Below are positions 7,699 through 16,819 of a DNA stretch of 64,000 bases, piece by piece. Both the position numbers and the translations under genes were made by a program. The stretch is from Bacteroidales bacterium. Its GTDB lineage: Bacteria; Bacteroidota; Bacteroidia; Bacteroidales; UBA932. The stretch lies in the NCBI GenBank assembly GCA_017962375.1, contig JAGCVJ010000018.1:1-64000 (forward strand), given 5' to 3'. Each line of letters begins with the position of its first letter. Within the stretch, counting starts at the first letter, position 1. The notes under the pieces are model-generated. The model was not told where the DNA came from and did no database searches. It saw only the letters and a list, made by a program, of their open reading frames with translations.

Positions 7699-9326
7699 AA
7701 ACTTTGAAATATGTTGCCTCCGCCATTCTGCTGGGGGCTTTTTTACAATCTTGCACAATGAAGACAGATGTTGACCTGATAGGATACAACGGAGTGGTTT
7801 ACACCGTTGATTCTGCTTTTTCCATGGCTGAGGCCTTTGCCGTAAAAGACGGGAAGTTTGTGTCTGTAGGCACAACTGATGATGTTCTTGGCAAATACAA
7901 GTCTGAGAATATGATTGACTTTAAGGGCGGGGCGGTGTATCCCGGGCTTATAGACGCTCACTGCCACCTGCTGGAACTGGGCCAGAACCTTATGAGCGCA
8001 GACCTGAAAGGATGCAAGAGCCTTGAAGAAGTGGTGGAAAGGTTGAAGGATTTCCATCAGAAGCATCCTAAGCTGAAAATTCTTTGCGGGGCCGGCTGGG
8101 ACCAGAACCTTTGGCCGGACAAAAGCCTTCCGGACAACACGCTTCTCAATCAGGCCTTCAAGGATATTCCGGTTTGCCTGACAAGAATTGATGGGCATGC
8201 AGTATTGGCAAATGATGCTGCAATCAAGGCTATGGGGATGGATATTTCCAACAAGAAGTATGACAAAGGCGAGTGCTTTGTCAAGAACGGCAGGTTCACC
8301 GGCATCTTTATGGAGAATACGGCGGTAAGGTTCAAGACAGACTTGTCTCCGGTGGCCCTGGACAGCCTCAACGACGCTCTTCTGGCAGCCCAGGATGAAT
8401 GTTTCCGCTACGGCCTTACGTCTGTATGCGATGCGGAGCTGGAGTACGCCACGCTTCAGGCCTTGCTGTCTTTGGCCGAACATGACTCTCTGAAGCTGAG
8501 AGTTGACGCATGGCCGCTTCCAACCGAAGAGAACTTTGAGAAAGTGGACAAGCCTTTCACTTTCAAGAGGGTGAAAGTGGATACCTACAAGCTTTATCGC
8601 GATGGAGCTCTGGGATCCAGAGGCGCGTTGCTCAAGGAAGACTATTCCGACATGCCGGGCAGAAAGGGCCTCGATTTCTATGAATTTGAGAGGTTCAAGA
8701 AATATTGCCTGTGGTGCTATGAGCACGGGTTCAGGGTGGCCACTCACTGCATCGGTGACCAGGCCAACGCCTCCGCTCTGGACGTGTACGGAGAAATTCT
8801 CAAGGGAGAGAACGATTTGGGCTGGAGGATAGAGCACGCCCAGATTGTCGCTGATGAAGATATAGACAAGTTCAGGCAATTTTCTGTGATTCCTTCCGTT
8901 CAGCCTACTCACTGCACTTCGGACATGTTCTGGGCCAGGGAAAGGTTAGGGGACAGAATCCGCGCCGGCTACCGCTACAAGGAATTGTTGGCTCAGCTGG
9001 GGTGGCTGCCGAGCGGAACGGATTTCCCGATTGAGAGCGTGAACCCGATTTATACTTTCTTTGCCGCAGTCTTCCGCAAGAATCTAGAATTCAAGCCGGA
9101 AGAAGGCTTCCAGATGGATAATGCCCTTTCCAAAGAAGAGGCTCTTCGCTCAATGACAGTCTGGGCCGCAAGGTCTACGGGCGAGGAATCGCTCAAGGGC
9201 AGCATTGAGGCCGGCAAGGTTGCGGACTTCATTACAACGGACATAGATTTCTTCACCGCCGAAGAAAAGAAAGTGCCGGAGACTCGCGTCACCGGCACCT
9301 GGATTGGCGGATTAAGAGTTTTCTAG
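7695..9326 (+). CDS. YtcJ-like amidohydrolase lipoprotein
   Basis: A 543-residue metal-dependent hydrolase of the Amidohydro_3 (YtcJ) group. The signal sequence ends in a lipobox (FLQSC, Cys20), so it is tethered to the envelope. Metal-binding motifs are in place: HCH at residues 89-91, a later HCIGD, IEHAQ, and the closing GTDFPIES. The C-terminal segment returns to the small beta domain that brackets the barrel, as in the family. The substrate is unknown; relatives cleave amides, formamides or N-acyl compounds. The start codon overlaps the rpoN stop, which suggests translational coupling. The convergent upp gene ends four bases away. Confidence 0.87.
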   Translation: MKTLKYVASAILLGAFLQSCTMKTDVDLIGYNGVVYTVDSAFSMAEAFAVKDGKFVSVGTTDDVLGKYKSENMIDFKGGAVYPGLIDAHCHLLELGQNLMSADLKGCKSLEEVVERLKDFHQKHPKLKILCGAGWDQNLWPDKSLPDNTLLNQAFKDIPVCLTRIDGHAVLANDAAIKAMGMDISNKKYDKGECFVKNGRFTGIFMENTAVRFKTDLSPVALDSLNDALLAAQDECFRYGLTSVCDAELEYATLQALLSLAEHDSLKLRVDAWPLPTEENFEKVDKPFTFKRVKVDTYKLYRDGALGSRGALLKEDYSDMPGRKGLDFYEFERFKKYCLWCYEHGFRVATHCIGDQANASALDVYGEILKGENDLGWRIEHAQIVADEDIDKFRQFSVIPSVQPTHCTSDMFWARERLGDRIRAGYRYKELLAQLGWLPSGTDFPIESVNPIYTFFAAVFRKNLEFKPEEGFQMDNALSKEEALRSMTVWAARSTGEESLKGSIEAGKVADFITTDIDFFTAEEKKVPETRVTGTWIGGLRVF

Positions 9327-9330
9327 AATC

Positions 9331-9984
9331 CTAGATTTTCTCTCCGTAAGCCAAATCTCCTGCATCTCCCAGGCCTGGGATGATGTAGGCCTTGTTCGTA
9401 AGCTCCTCGTCCACAGCTCCGATCCATAGGGTAACCCTCTTGTGCGGCAGCTGCTTTGAAAGATATTTCAGGGCGGCTTCGCTGCAGATGGAGGCTATGA
9501 TGTGGGTGTGGATAGGCTCGCCTTCGTCAATGAGCTTGTTGTAAGCCAGCATAAGAGAGCTGCCGGTTGCAATCATGCAGTCTGTGATGATGAGCACCTT
9601 GCCCTCGATAGGCGGCTTGCTTATGTATTCCATCTGGATGAGGAACTTGTTGTCGTTGCCGTACTTGCGGTAGGCAGCTATGAAGGAGTTCTCGGCTTTG
9701 TCGAACACCTCCAGCACCCCGTTGTGAAGGGTAAGCCCGGCTCTCATGATTGAAGATATGACAATCTTGTCCTGGAGAGTCTTGCACTGGGCAATGCCGA
9801 GCGGAGTTGCAATTTCCTCGTCTTTGTAGGAGAGTGTCTTGCTGATTTCCATTGCGGCACACATTCCGATTCTTTCCATGTTGCGCCTGAAGCGCATGCT
9901 GTCTTTCTGGATCTTTTTGTCTCTGAGTTCAGCCAGGTACTGGCAGACGATGGAGTTCTTCTCGCAGAGGTTGACGATTTTCAT
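9331..9984 (-). CDS. upp: Uracil phosphoribosyltransferase
   Basis: UPRTase salvages uracil by joining it to PRPP to make UMP. The 217-residue protein carries the PRPP-binding loop (LIITDCMIATGSSL, with the family's paired acidic residue replaced by a Cys-containing variant) and the uracil-binding end PGLGDAGDLAYG. The dimer hook and the internal MRAGL motif are also visible. A TACCTTTG box on the minus strand (10035-10042) provides a promoter with a leader of about 45 bases. radC lies upstream on the same strand with a 75-base gap. Confidence 0.93.
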   Translation of the reverse strand: MKIVNLCEKNSIVCQYLAELRDKKIQKDSMRFRRNMERIGMCAAMEISKTLSYKDEEIATPLGIAQCKTLQDKIVISSIMRAGLTLHNGVLEVFDKAENSFIAAYRKYGNDNKFLIQMEYISKPPIEGKVLIITDCMIATGSSLMLAYNKLIDEGEPIHTHIIASICSEAALKYLSKQLPHKRVTLWIGAVDEELTNKAYIIPGLGDAGDLAYGEKI

Positions 9985-10059
9985 AATATGTTGCTTTTAT
10001 GTATTCCTCGGCGGAGTTGCCGGGTGAACATATACAAAGGTATGAAAAAAACTGAAGAT

Positions 10060-10752
10060 CTATATGGCTCCGTCGTCCGCAAACGAATAATAGCTGTTTC
10101 CGGCAATGATTATGTGGTCCATAAGGCTGATGTCACACATTCTGGCGGCCTCTACAAGCTGCTTGGTCTGCTGTATGTCGGCCTTGCCCGGATTGCGGTT
10201 GCCGCTCGGGTGGTTGTGGACCAGGATAATTGCGCTGGCAAGCTTGGCCAGGGCCCGCTTGAGTATCATCTTCACGTCCAGCACGGTAGCGGTTACTCCT
10301 CCGCTTGTCACCCTTTCCTTTGAAATGAGGCGATTGCCCCGGTTAAGATACATAACCCAGCATTCTTCGTGGCTGAGGTCTTTCAGAAACGGCGCGATTG
10401 TCTTTACGGCCGATGCCGACGAATAGATCTGCGGCAGAGGAGGCGCCATCTGCGCCTGATACCTTCTGGAGATCTCGAACACGGCCATCAGACTCGCGGC
10501 CTTGCAGCTTCCTACTCCGTCAAATTTCTTGAAGTCTTCGTCTGAAAACCTGGCGAGAGTGCCCAGGTCATTGTTTGCAGCGGCAAGTATCTCTCTTGCC
10601 AGCTCTATTGCGTTCTTGTCTTTTGTCCCGCTCCCAATAATTATCGCGATGAGCTCTTCAGTACTTAACGCTTGCGCTCCTCTGAGGAGGAACTTTTCTC
10701 TCGGCCTCTGGCTTTCTTCCCAGCTGCGGATAGTAGTAAGATTCTTTTTCAT
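10060..10752 (-). CDS. radC: RadC family JAB-domain protein
   Basis: The 230-residue protein has an N-terminal helix-hairpin-helix-like part (with FDGVGSCKAASL) and a C-terminal JAB/MPN metalloprotease-like domain with the motif HNHPSGNRNPGKAD. RadC proteins were named for a radiation phenotype in E. coli that proved to be a recG allele, so the true function is unresolved. The start is placed at 10752. The open frame runs 19 codons further upstream, but that part would be translated from the rpsT terminator hairpin, so it is rejected. There is no signal peptide. Confidence 0.92.
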   Translation of the reverse strand: MKKNLTTIRSWEESQRPREKFLLRGAQALSTEELIAIIIGSGTKDKNAIELAREILAAANNDLGTLARFSDEDFKKFDGVGSCKAASLMAVFEISRRYQAQMAPPLPQIYSSASAVKTIAPFLKDLSHEECWVMYLNRGNRLISKERVTSGGVTATVLDVKMILKRALAKLASAIILVHNHPSGNRNPGKADIQQTKQLVEAARMCDISLMDHIIIAGNSYYSFADDGAI

Positions 10753-10760
10753 GGCAGTAT

Positions 10761-10794
10761 AAATAAAAAAAACTTCCCGAAAGTTCGGGAAGTT
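10761..10794 (-). terminator. Rho-independent terminator after rpsT
   Basis: On the minus strand an 11-bp stem (10784-10794 with 10771-10781, CTTCCCGAA and its complement) with a minimal loop is followed by eight T residues. It sits between rpsT and radC and explains why the extra N-terminal codons of the radC frame are not coding. Confidence 0.92.
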
Positions 10795-10867
10795 CAGCTG
10801 CTCTGCCATGCAAAGGCGTAAATAAATCGCTGTAAAATCGTAGAATAGTAAAAAAACTAGGACTTTT

Positions 10868-11137
10868 TTACTTTGCAGGGGCTGCCTCTAATTTAGCGAC
10901 GTGCTTTGTAAGACCGCTCTTGAGGTTTGCTGCCTTGTTCTTGTGGATAATGCCCTTGTTAGCGAGCTTGTCCAGCATTGCTGCCATCTGAGGAAGCTTC
11001 TCCTCTGCCTCTTTCTTGTCTGTAGTCTCCCTCAAAGCCTTGATGGCGTTGCGGGCAGTCTTTGCATAATAGTGATTATGCTCTTTGCGCTTTGCGGTCT
11101 GGCGTACGCGCTTGTCTGCACTCTTATGATTTGCCAT
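10868..11137 (-). CDS. rpsT: 30S ribosomal protein S20
   Basis: The 89-residue, Lys/Ala-rich helical protein matches bacterial S20 in length and layout, from the opening MANHKSADKR to the closing GLTKHVAKL. It binds the 5' domain of 16S rRNA during early assembly of the small subunit. It is encoded 27 bases downstream of tRNA-Glu with no terminator between them, so the tRNA and rpsT are probably made from one transcript, which ends at the strong hairpin at 10761-10794. Confidence 0.96.
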   Translation of the reverse strand: MANHKSADKRVRQTAKRKEHNHYYAKTARNAIKALRETTDKKEAEEKLPQMAAMLDKLANKGIIHKNKAANLKSGLTKHVAKLEAAPAK

Positions 11138-11164
11138 AAATAACGTTTTTGTTTTTAAAATCTG

Positions 11165-11236
11165 TAGTCGGTAGGAGAATCGAACTCCTATTACAAGAAT
11201 GAAAATCTTGTGTCCTAACCGTTAGACGAACCGACC
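11165..11236 (-). tRNA. tRNA-Glu(UUC)
   Basis: The reverse complement folds as a 72-base tRNA. It has acceptor stem GGTCGGT/ACCGACT, an anticodon stem CAAGA/TCTTG with loop TTTTCAT giving anticodon UUC, and a T arm AGGAG-TTCGATT-CTCCT. The discriminator is A and CCA is not encoded. A minus-strand TATCTTTG box (11247-11254) lies just upstream, abutting the stop codon of the DUF4837 gene. Confidence 0.95.
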
Positions 11237-11261
11237 TTTGGGGCGGCAAAGATATAAAAAA

Positions 11262-12260
11262 TTATTTATTCTGAAAATTTTCTGCCCATTCAAATGAATA
11301 CACTATAGATTCCACCTGGCGGACATAGTTTCTCTTCTTATACTTTGGCGCATATACAAAGCCCTGGACTACAAGGAGTTTGTTAGGGTCTTTGGAGTAC
11401 AGCACATGCTCTACGAAAGGCCCTCCCATAAAGTCGTTTTCCACCTCCCAGAGGCCTCTTATTTCTACAAAAGACTCGCCTTTGTACTTGTATGGAGTCA
11501 TTATCGGCTCAACTGCAGTGGAGGTTATCATATATGTGTTAGGGAACATTCCAGGCACGTTTTCCTTGAGCACCTTGTTCTGCTCTTCAATCACTTTTTC
11601 CATTGGCGGGAACTCTTTGCCGTCGAAAGGAATGGTGTAGATGAGGATTCCCAGATTGTTGTGGGTGGTTTCCATAGAAGCCCAGAAGAATTCGCCGGCA
11701 ACCTTCTTGATTGAATAGCCTTTAGGGAAATAAGGAGAGCCGCCGAACCTTTCGGTGACAACCGAGCGGATGGAGCTTTCCTCGTAGCGTCGTGAAGCCT
11801 TGGCTATCCTTTCCTTTTCTATCTGGTCTATGGCGTTGAAAATCTTGTCCGAGTTTTCCTCCACCAGCTGCTTTGCCTGCTCAGGAGTCTTGGCTTCCAC
11901 CGTAATCAGTATCTGAGGCTGGGCCCAGGCGTCTCTTCTGATGAACACACCCGGATTTGCCACATTGTCTGATATATTGAAAAACAGTAGGTTGCGGTGA
12001 ACCTTGAAAAGGTCTGAAAAGGCAGCCTTGTTTATGTTGATCAAGGTGAAAGAGGCTTCTTTCTGAGGCAGCATCGGGTAGTCTTTAGCAAGCACGTCTC
12101 TTACGGCGGAGCCTACTTCACCGTCCCAGTTGGCCTTGTCCAGAATTACGATAACCTCGCCGGCCTTTCCGGTTACGGTCTTCATGTATGAAGACTTGTC
12201 TTCGTTGCAGGAAGAAAGCAAAGGCATCAAAACAGCCAGCAGAAAAAGGATTTTTTTCAT
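11262..12260 (-). CDS. DUF4837 family lipoprotein
   Basis: This 332-residue protein starts with a short signal peptide and lipobox (LLSSC, Cys near residue 17). It matches the Bacteroidota-specific DUF4837 family in length and in the mature sequence, which opens with a GKAGEVIVILDK strand and carries a duplicated alpha/beta pattern. The function is unknown. The ATG at 12260 is preferred over the upstream TTG at 12269. A minus-strand TATCTTTG box at 12280-12287 gives a leader of about 15 bases, so it has its own promoter despite lying downstream of rseP. The conserved co-location with rseP and other envelope genes suggests a periplasmic role, but that is inference. Confidence 0.85.
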   Translation of the reverse strand: MKKILFLLAVLMPLLSSCNEDKSSYMKTVTGKAGEVIVILDKANWDGEVGSAVRDVLAKDYPMLPQKEASFTLININKAAFSDLFKVHRNLLFFNISDNVANPGVFIRRDAWAQPQILITVEAKTPEQAKQLVEENSDKIFNAIDQIEKERIAKASRRYEESSIRSVVTERFGGSPYFPKGYSIKKVAGEFFWASMETTHNNLGILIYTIPFDGKEFPPMEKVIEEQNKVLKENVPGMFPNTYMITSTAVEPIMTPYKYKGESFVEIRGLWEVENDFMGGPFVEHVLYSKDPNKLLVVQGFVYAPKYKKRNYVRQVESIVYSFEWAENFQNK

Positions 12261-12352
12261 AATCGTCAATTGTTTTGTGCAAAGATATCATTTGTGAAGG
12301 TACTATTTCCTTCACGCATATCAATAAAATATCAAAATGAAAGCACCCCGCT

Positions 12353-13735
12353 CTATTTCAGGAGGCGGAAGATATCGTTTCCGAACGCCAGGATCATAAG
12401 CCCGATCAGCAGGATCATGCCAACGGTCTGGGCCGCCATAAGGAACTTGTCGCTCGGCTTTCTGCCCGTAATCATCTCGTACAGAGTGAACAGTATATGT
12501 CCTCCGTCAAGAGCCGGAATCGGCAGGATATTCAAAACCGCCAGCATTATAGACAGGAACGCGGTTATGCTCCAGAAGGCGTGCCAGTTCCAGTATCCGG
12601 GGAAGATCTGTCCTATCGCGATGAAGCTTCCCACAGACTTGTAGGCCTTGGTCTTAGGCGTGAAGATGAGCTTGAGCTGCTTCCAGTAGTTGCTGATCTG
12701 TTCTCCGGCTCTCTTAATGCCGGCAGGAATGGCCTCAAGGAAGGAGTATTTTTTCTCGGTGATCTTGTAATACTTGGAAAGGTCTGCTTCTATGGTTATG
12801 CCCATAAAGCCGTCTTCTCCCACTTTAAGAGGGATCTGCAGAGCCTGAAGACTGTCTTTGTCTCTGAGAATGGTGGCTGTTATCTCCTTTCCGGGATGGG
12901 CTGACACAAACTCTCTCACTTCCGAGAACATCAGAGCCCTGCCGCCGTCTGCGGAAAAGAGGGTGTCGGTAGCGGTGCTGTCCTTTGCAGGAATGCACAG
13001 GGAGAGGATCTTGTCACCTTGCAGCAGCCCGGAGCTGGCATTGATTGAGGTGTCCGGCACTTCAGAAACTACGAACGGGATTCCGTACTCGAACAAGTCC
13101 GCGCTTTCCAGAATGGCCGGCATATAGACCGGATCTATGCTCACTTCGATGTTCTTGCCGTCTCTTTCTACGGTGGCCTGCTTTGCCTGCTCCTGAATGA
13201 GCTGAAGGCGGAGCTCGTCGAACTTCTCCACCGGCTTTCCGTCAAAGGAGAGGATCTTGTCGGCGTTGCGGAATCCGATTTCCTGGCCCAGGCTGTTGGT
13301 GGCTATACCGGTATCAACGTCGGAGTTCTTGATGTACTGCTCTCCCCACACGCCCATCAGGCAGGCATAGAGAATTATCGCGAGTATGACATTGAAGAAC
13401 ACTCCGCCGAAAAGCACGAAAAACCTCTGCCAGGCAGGGTGAGAACGGAATTCCCACGGCTGAGGCTCGGCCTTGATCTGCTCCTTGTCCATGCTTTCGT
13501 CTATCATTCCGGCTATCTTGCAGTAGCCTCCCAGCGGGAGCCAGCCAATGCCGTATTCGGTTTCGGACTTCTTAGGCTTCCATCTGAAAAGGGCAAAGCC
13601 GGCGTCAAAGAACAGGTAGAACTTCTCCACCTTGATCTTGAAAAGCCTTGCAAAGAAATAATGCCCGAACTCGTGGACCAGAATCAGGAGGCTGAGGGCC
13701 AGCACTACCTGCAATATCTTCATCAAAACTGCCAT
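12353..13735 (-). CDS. rseP: RseP site-2 intramembrane metalloprotease
   Basis: RseP cuts membrane-anchored anti-sigma factors and leftover signal peptides within the inner membrane. The zinc-binding HEFGH motif lies in the first membrane helix (about residues 21-25). The matching LDGGH motif lies in a late helix (about residue 410), and a central periplasmic part holds PDZ-like domains. The total of 460 residues fits the family. The gene starts five bases after dxr ends, a pairing widespread in bacteria. The downstream DUF4837 gene has its own promoter. Confidence 0.95.
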   Translation of the reverse strand: MAVLMKILQVVLALSLLILVHEFGHYFFARLFKIKVEKFYLFFDAGFALFRWKPKKSETEYGIGWLPLGGYCKIAGMIDESMDKEQIKAEPQPWEFRSHPAWQRFFVLFGGVFFNVILAIILYACLMGVWGEQYIKNSDVDTGIATNSLGQEIGFRNADKILSFDGKPVEKFDELRLQLIQEQAKQATVERDGKNIEVSIDPVYMPAILESADLFEYGIPFVVSEVPDTSINASSGLLQGDKILSLCIPAKDSTATDTLFSADGGRALMFSEVREFVSAHPGKEITATILRDKDSLQALQIPLKVGEDGFMGITIEADLSKYYKITEKKYSFLEAIPAGIKRAGEQISNYWKQLKLIFTPKTKAYKSVGSFIAIGQIFPGYWNWHAFWSITAFLSIMLAVLNILPIPALDGGHILFTLYEMITGRKPSDKFLMAAQTVGMILLIGLMILAFGNDIFRLLK

Positions 13736-13740
13736 AACTT

Positions 13741-14907
13741 CTATCTAATCTGCCTTGTGATCTCCTCTGCCTGAATCTTTGCCTGCGTGTCTGTGGCAAA
13801 GATGTCTTCTATTGAAGGAGAGGCTGCAAAATTACATTTTTCTATTGTCTTTTCTATAACAAACGGAATCTGGGTGAACCTGATTTCTCCGCGAAGGAAG
13901 GCTGCTACGGCCACCTCATTGGCGGCGTTCATTGCGCAAGGGATGTTTCCTCCCTTCTTGAATGAATCGTACGCTATTCTCAGGCAAGGGAACTTCTCCA
14001 GATCGGGAGCAAAGAAAGTGAGCTCCCTAAGGTCCGCAAAGCTCAGCCTCTTGGTATCCAGATCTATGCGGTAAGGGTAGGAGAGGGCGTACTGGATAGG
14101 CACTCTCATATCCGGATGTCCTATCTGGGCCTTCACGCTGCCGTCCGAGAACTGCACCATCGAGTGGATTATGCTCTGCGGATGCACCACCACCTCAATC
14201 TTCTCTGCCGGTATGTTGAACAGCCAGGCCGCTTCCATTATCTCCAGCCCCTTGTTCATCATCGATGCGGAGTCTATGGTCACCTTGCTGCCCATTTTCC
14301 AGTTCGGGTGGTTGAGTGCCTGCTCTACTGTTATATCGTTGAACTTTTCAGCCGGAAGATTGAAGAAAGGCCCTCCGCTTGCTGTCAGCAGCAGCTTTTC
14401 TACCTGAGCCCTTTCTCCCTGAAGGCACTGGAAGATGGCCGAGTGCTCGCTGTCTACCGGAAGGATGGGGCTGCCGCTCTCTTTTGCCAGGCGGGTTACT
14501 ATGCTGCCTGCCGCAACCAGTGTTTCCTTGTTGGCCAGGGCTATGACCTTGCCTTTCTTGATGGCCGAGATAGTAGGGGCCAGACCGGAAAAGCCCACCA
14601 TGGAGGCCAGAACTATGTCCACGTTGCTTCCGCCTGCAAGTTCTCCGGCCGATTCCACTCCCGCAAACACTTTTATGTCCAGCGGATCCAGCGCTGCCTT
14701 AACCTCTGCATACTTGTCTTTGTTGCAGATTACCACGGCATTAGGGTTGAACTTCCTGGCCTGGTCAATCAGCAGGGAGGCATTGCTGCCTGCGGAAAGC
14801 ATCTCCACCTGGAACAGGTCCGGATGACGAGAAATCACATCCAGCGCCTGTGTGCCAATGGAACCTGTGGAACCGAGTATGGCTATCCTTCTTTTGTTTT
14901 CTTCCAT
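13741..14907 (-). CDS. dxr: 1-deoxy-D-xylulose 5-phosphate reductoisomerase
   Basis: Dxr (IspC) converts DXP to 2-C-methylerythritol 4-phosphate with NADPH, the first committed step of the non-mevalonate isoprenoid pathway. The 388 residues open with the NADPH-binding GSTGSIGTQALDVI motif. The metal and substrate segments VDSEHSAIFQ and SASMMNKGLE are intact, as is the GHPDMRVPIQYAL stretch. It is the first gene of a dxr-rseP pair and is transcribed divergently from ruvX. Undecaprenyl and quinone synthesis depend on this pathway. Confidence 0.97.
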   Translation of the reverse strand: MEENKRRIAILGSTGSIGTQALDVISRHPDLFQVEMLSAGSNASLLIDQARKFNPNAVVICNKDKYAEVKAALDPLDIKVFAGVESAGELAGGSNVDIVLASMVGFSGLAPTISAIKKGKVIALANKETLVAAGSIVTRLAKESGSPILPVDSEHSAIFQCLQGERAQVEKLLLTASGGPFFNLPAEKFNDITVEQALNHPNWKMGSKVTIDSASMMNKGLEIMEAAWLFNIPAEKIEVVVHPQSIIHSMVQFSDGSVKAQIGHPDMRVPIQYALSYPYRIDLDTKRLSFADLRELTFFAPDLEKFPCLRIAYDSFKKGGNIPCAMNAANEVAVAAFLRGEIRFTQIPFVIEKTIEKCNFAASPSIEDIFATDTQAKIQAEEITRQIR

Positions 14908-14925
14908 AAAAAACGATTAACTTTG
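14893..14925 (+). promoter_or_regulatory. ruvX promoter
   Basis: A TTTG at 14893-14896 and a TAACTTTG at 14918-14925 are spaced 21 bases apart, close to the Bacteroidota -33/-7 pattern. The start codon follows 10 bases after the -7 box, so the leader would be only a few bases long. The -33 part overlaps the first codons of dxr on the other strand. Confidence 0.5.
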
Positions 14926-14935
14926 CAGCCGCAGG

Positions 14936-15373
14936 ATGGAGAGAATAATTGGCATAGATTACGGAAGAAAAAGGGTTGGTGTAGCTGTCAGCGACCCTCT
15001 CGGAATCTTTGCCTCTCCGCTGGACTGCATATCAGGTGCAAAGATAATTGATTATCTGAAAACATACGCCCAGAAAGAGACCATCAAGCTGTTTGTGGTG
15101 GGTTATCCCAAGAATCTTGACAATACTCCGAGCGAAAACCTGAAATTCGTGGACGCTTTCCTGAAGAACCTCAACAAGGCTTTTCCCGATATTCCGGTGG
15201 AAAAGGAAGACGAGAGATTCACCACCACAATCGCCCACAGGGCCATGATAGACGGCGGAATGAAAAAGTCTGACCGGAGAGTCAAAGGCAACGCGGACAA
15301 GATCAGCGCCGTGCTGATCCTCCAGTCATATCTTGACCGAAAGGCCAACCAGAAAGAAACTGTAACAGAATAA
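14936..15373 (+). CDS. ruvX: RuvX/YqgF Holliday junction resolvase-like protein
   Basis: A 145-residue RNase H-fold protein of the YqgF/RuvX family. The first acidic residue is in IGIDYGRKRVG, the family glycine-asparagine segment is VVGYPKNLDNTPSE, and the DERFTT motif carries a further acidic residue. Family members act in 16S rRNA 5'-end processing and resemble Holliday junction resolvases; the in vivo role here is not shown by the sequence. def follows 10 bases later on the same strand. Confidence 0.93.
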   Translation: MERIIGIDYGRKRVGVAVSDPLGIFASPLDCISGAKIIDYLKTYAQKETIKLFVVGYPKNLDNTPSENLKFVDAFLKNLNKAFPDIPVEKEDERFTTTIAHRAMIDGGMKKSDRRVKGNADKISAVLILQSYLDRKANQKETVTE

Positions 15374-15383
15374 CACAAAGAAT

Positions 15384-15929
15384 ATGATACTCCCGATATA
15401 CGTTTACGGACAGCCTGTCCTCAGAGAAATTGCAAAGCCGGTAGACCTTAACATGGAAGGCCTGGACCAGCTCATCGCCGATATGTACGAGACAATGAAA
15501 AACGCCGACGGCGTGGGCATCGCCGCCCCTCAGGTTGGCAAAAGCCTCAGAATCGTTATCGTGGACGGTACGGACATCGCTGATGACTATCCTGAACTCA
15601 AGGATTTCAAGAGAGTTATGATCAACCCTGAAATCATCGACAAGAGCGAGGAGACCGCAGACTATTCAGAGGGCTGCCTCAGCGTTCCGGACATCAACTG
15701 CAACGTCACCCGCCCGAAACGCATAACCGTAAAGTACATCAACGAGAAGAGAGAAACCGTAACCGAAAGCTTTGATGGTTTCGGATGCCGTATGGTGGAG
15801 CACGAGCTTGATCATCTTGATGGCCACATGTTCATCGACCGCGTATCCCAGATACGAAGGAAACTCATAGGCGGCAAGCTCCGCAAACTGGAGACCCGCA
15901 ACTTCCGCCCACGTTATAAGATCAAATAA
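15384..15929 (+). CDS. def: Peptide deformylase
   Basis: Def removes the formyl group from the initiator methionine of new proteins. All three signature motifs are present in the 181 residues: GVGIAAPQVG, EGCLSVP (metal-binding Cys) and EHELDHLDG (the HExxH-type metal site). It is probably co-transcribed with ruvX, 10 bases upstream. Its stop directly abuts the stop of the convergent RsiV-like gene, with no terminator between them. Confidence 0.97.
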   Translation: MILPIYVYGQPVLREIAKPVDLNMEGLDQLIADMYETMKNADGVGIAAPQVGKSLRIVIVDGTDIADDYPELKDFKRVMINPEIIDKSEETADYSEGCLSVPDINCNVTRPKRITVKYINEKRETVTESFDGFGCRMVEHELDHLDGHMFIDRVSQIRRKLIGGKLRKLETRNFRPRYKIK

Positions 15930-16787
15930 TTACTTCAGCAGGTCGGCGGCTGAAGGGGTAAGGTATTTCTCAATCTCTGCGTATGGCACAACGAACTCAG
16001 GAGCGCCTGCAGCGTAGGCGGCAATCTCGTATTCCTGGTAGCTGAACAGAAGCCCGTCTTTCACAAAGCAAGGAGAGTGTTCCGGCTGTGCAGCGTAGTA
16101 TTTGGTAACCGAGTTCTCCCAGGTGTAGTCGTAGAGTGTCTCCTCGTTGTCTATCTCCCAGTACTTCATAAGGCCTTTCTTGATGATGTTGTTCAGGCCT
16201 TCGTCGCTGGAATCGTTGTTGGTGATAAAGTTTGTCATTATCTTGCCGTCAGACTTGCGGAAGGTTGCTCCGTAATGGGTTCTGCCGCCGTGGGCGCCGC
16301 CCAGGTACTGGTCCAGCATATAGGTGAACGTCACGCACTTGTCATTCTCGAATTCTTTCTTGATTTCAATCTCAAAGCTCAGGGCCGGAGCAGGGAAGTC
16401 GTCGGTGGCTTCAAAGCGTTCCTTGTAGGAATCGCCGTAGAACTTTGTTATGGCATCGGCATCGTTCATGTTCCCTTCATAGACATTCTTGTATTCGTTG
16501 AGGAAACTGAGGTGTTCTTTGATCCAGTCCCTTACGGCATTTACGGAAACAATGTTCTTGCCGGTTTCTTTAGGCCAGTCTATGTTGAGAGAAACCAGAA
16601 TATCCGTGCTGTCCTGATCGTCATAATGCTCGGTGAGAGTGAGCATCACCTTTTCTTCACAGTCGTACTTGGCGTTGTCGGTGAGGAACTCTCCGGTTGC
16701 AAAAGGATCGCTGGAAGAAGAGTTCTTGCAACCGGCAATGGCTGCTGCAATGGTCAGCGCGGCAATAATTGATAATGTCTTTTTCAT
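15930..16787 (-). CDS. DUF4163/DUF3298 (RsiV-like) lipoprotein, copy 2
   Basis: A 285-residue lipoprotein with the lipobox IAGC (Cys about residue 20). The mature part matches the PdaC/RsiV architecture: an N-terminal DUF4163-like half and a C-terminal DUF3298 half marked by LGGAHGG, a GATFRKSDGK turn, and the ending FSYQEYEIAAYAAG-PEFVVPY. Relatives include the lysozyme-binding anti-sigma RsiV of Bacillus and a polysaccharide deacetylase domain partner; no catalytic role is evident here. The ATG at 16787 is chosen over a TTG at 16811. It is a diverged tandem copy of the gene at 16820. Confidence 0.82.
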   Translation of the reverse strand: MKKTLSIIAALTIAAAIAGCKNSSSSDPFATGEFLTDNAKYDCEEKVMLTLTEHYDDQDSTDILVSLNIDWPKETGKNIVSVNAVRDWIKEHLSFLNEYKNVYEGNMNDADAITKFYGDSYKERFEATDDFPAPALSFEIEIKKEFENDKCVTFTYMLDQYLGGAHGGRTHYGATFRKSDGKIMTNFITNNDSSDEGLNNIIKKGLMKYWEIDNEETLYDYTWENSVTKYYAAQPEHSPCFVKDGLLFSYQEYEIAAYAAGAPEFVVPYAEIEKYLTPSAADLLK

Positions 16788-16819
16788 ATCTGTAACAGTT
16801 TTTTTGATCAACGATTGTT

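Noticed and set aside
10753-10809. Longer N-terminus for RadC
   Set aside because: These codons would be made from the rpsT terminator hairpin and its T run.
12294-12315. GTGAAGG/CCTTCAC inverted repeat after rseP as a terminator
   Set aside because: Only seven base pairs with an eight-base loop and no T run on the minus strand; it may be chance.
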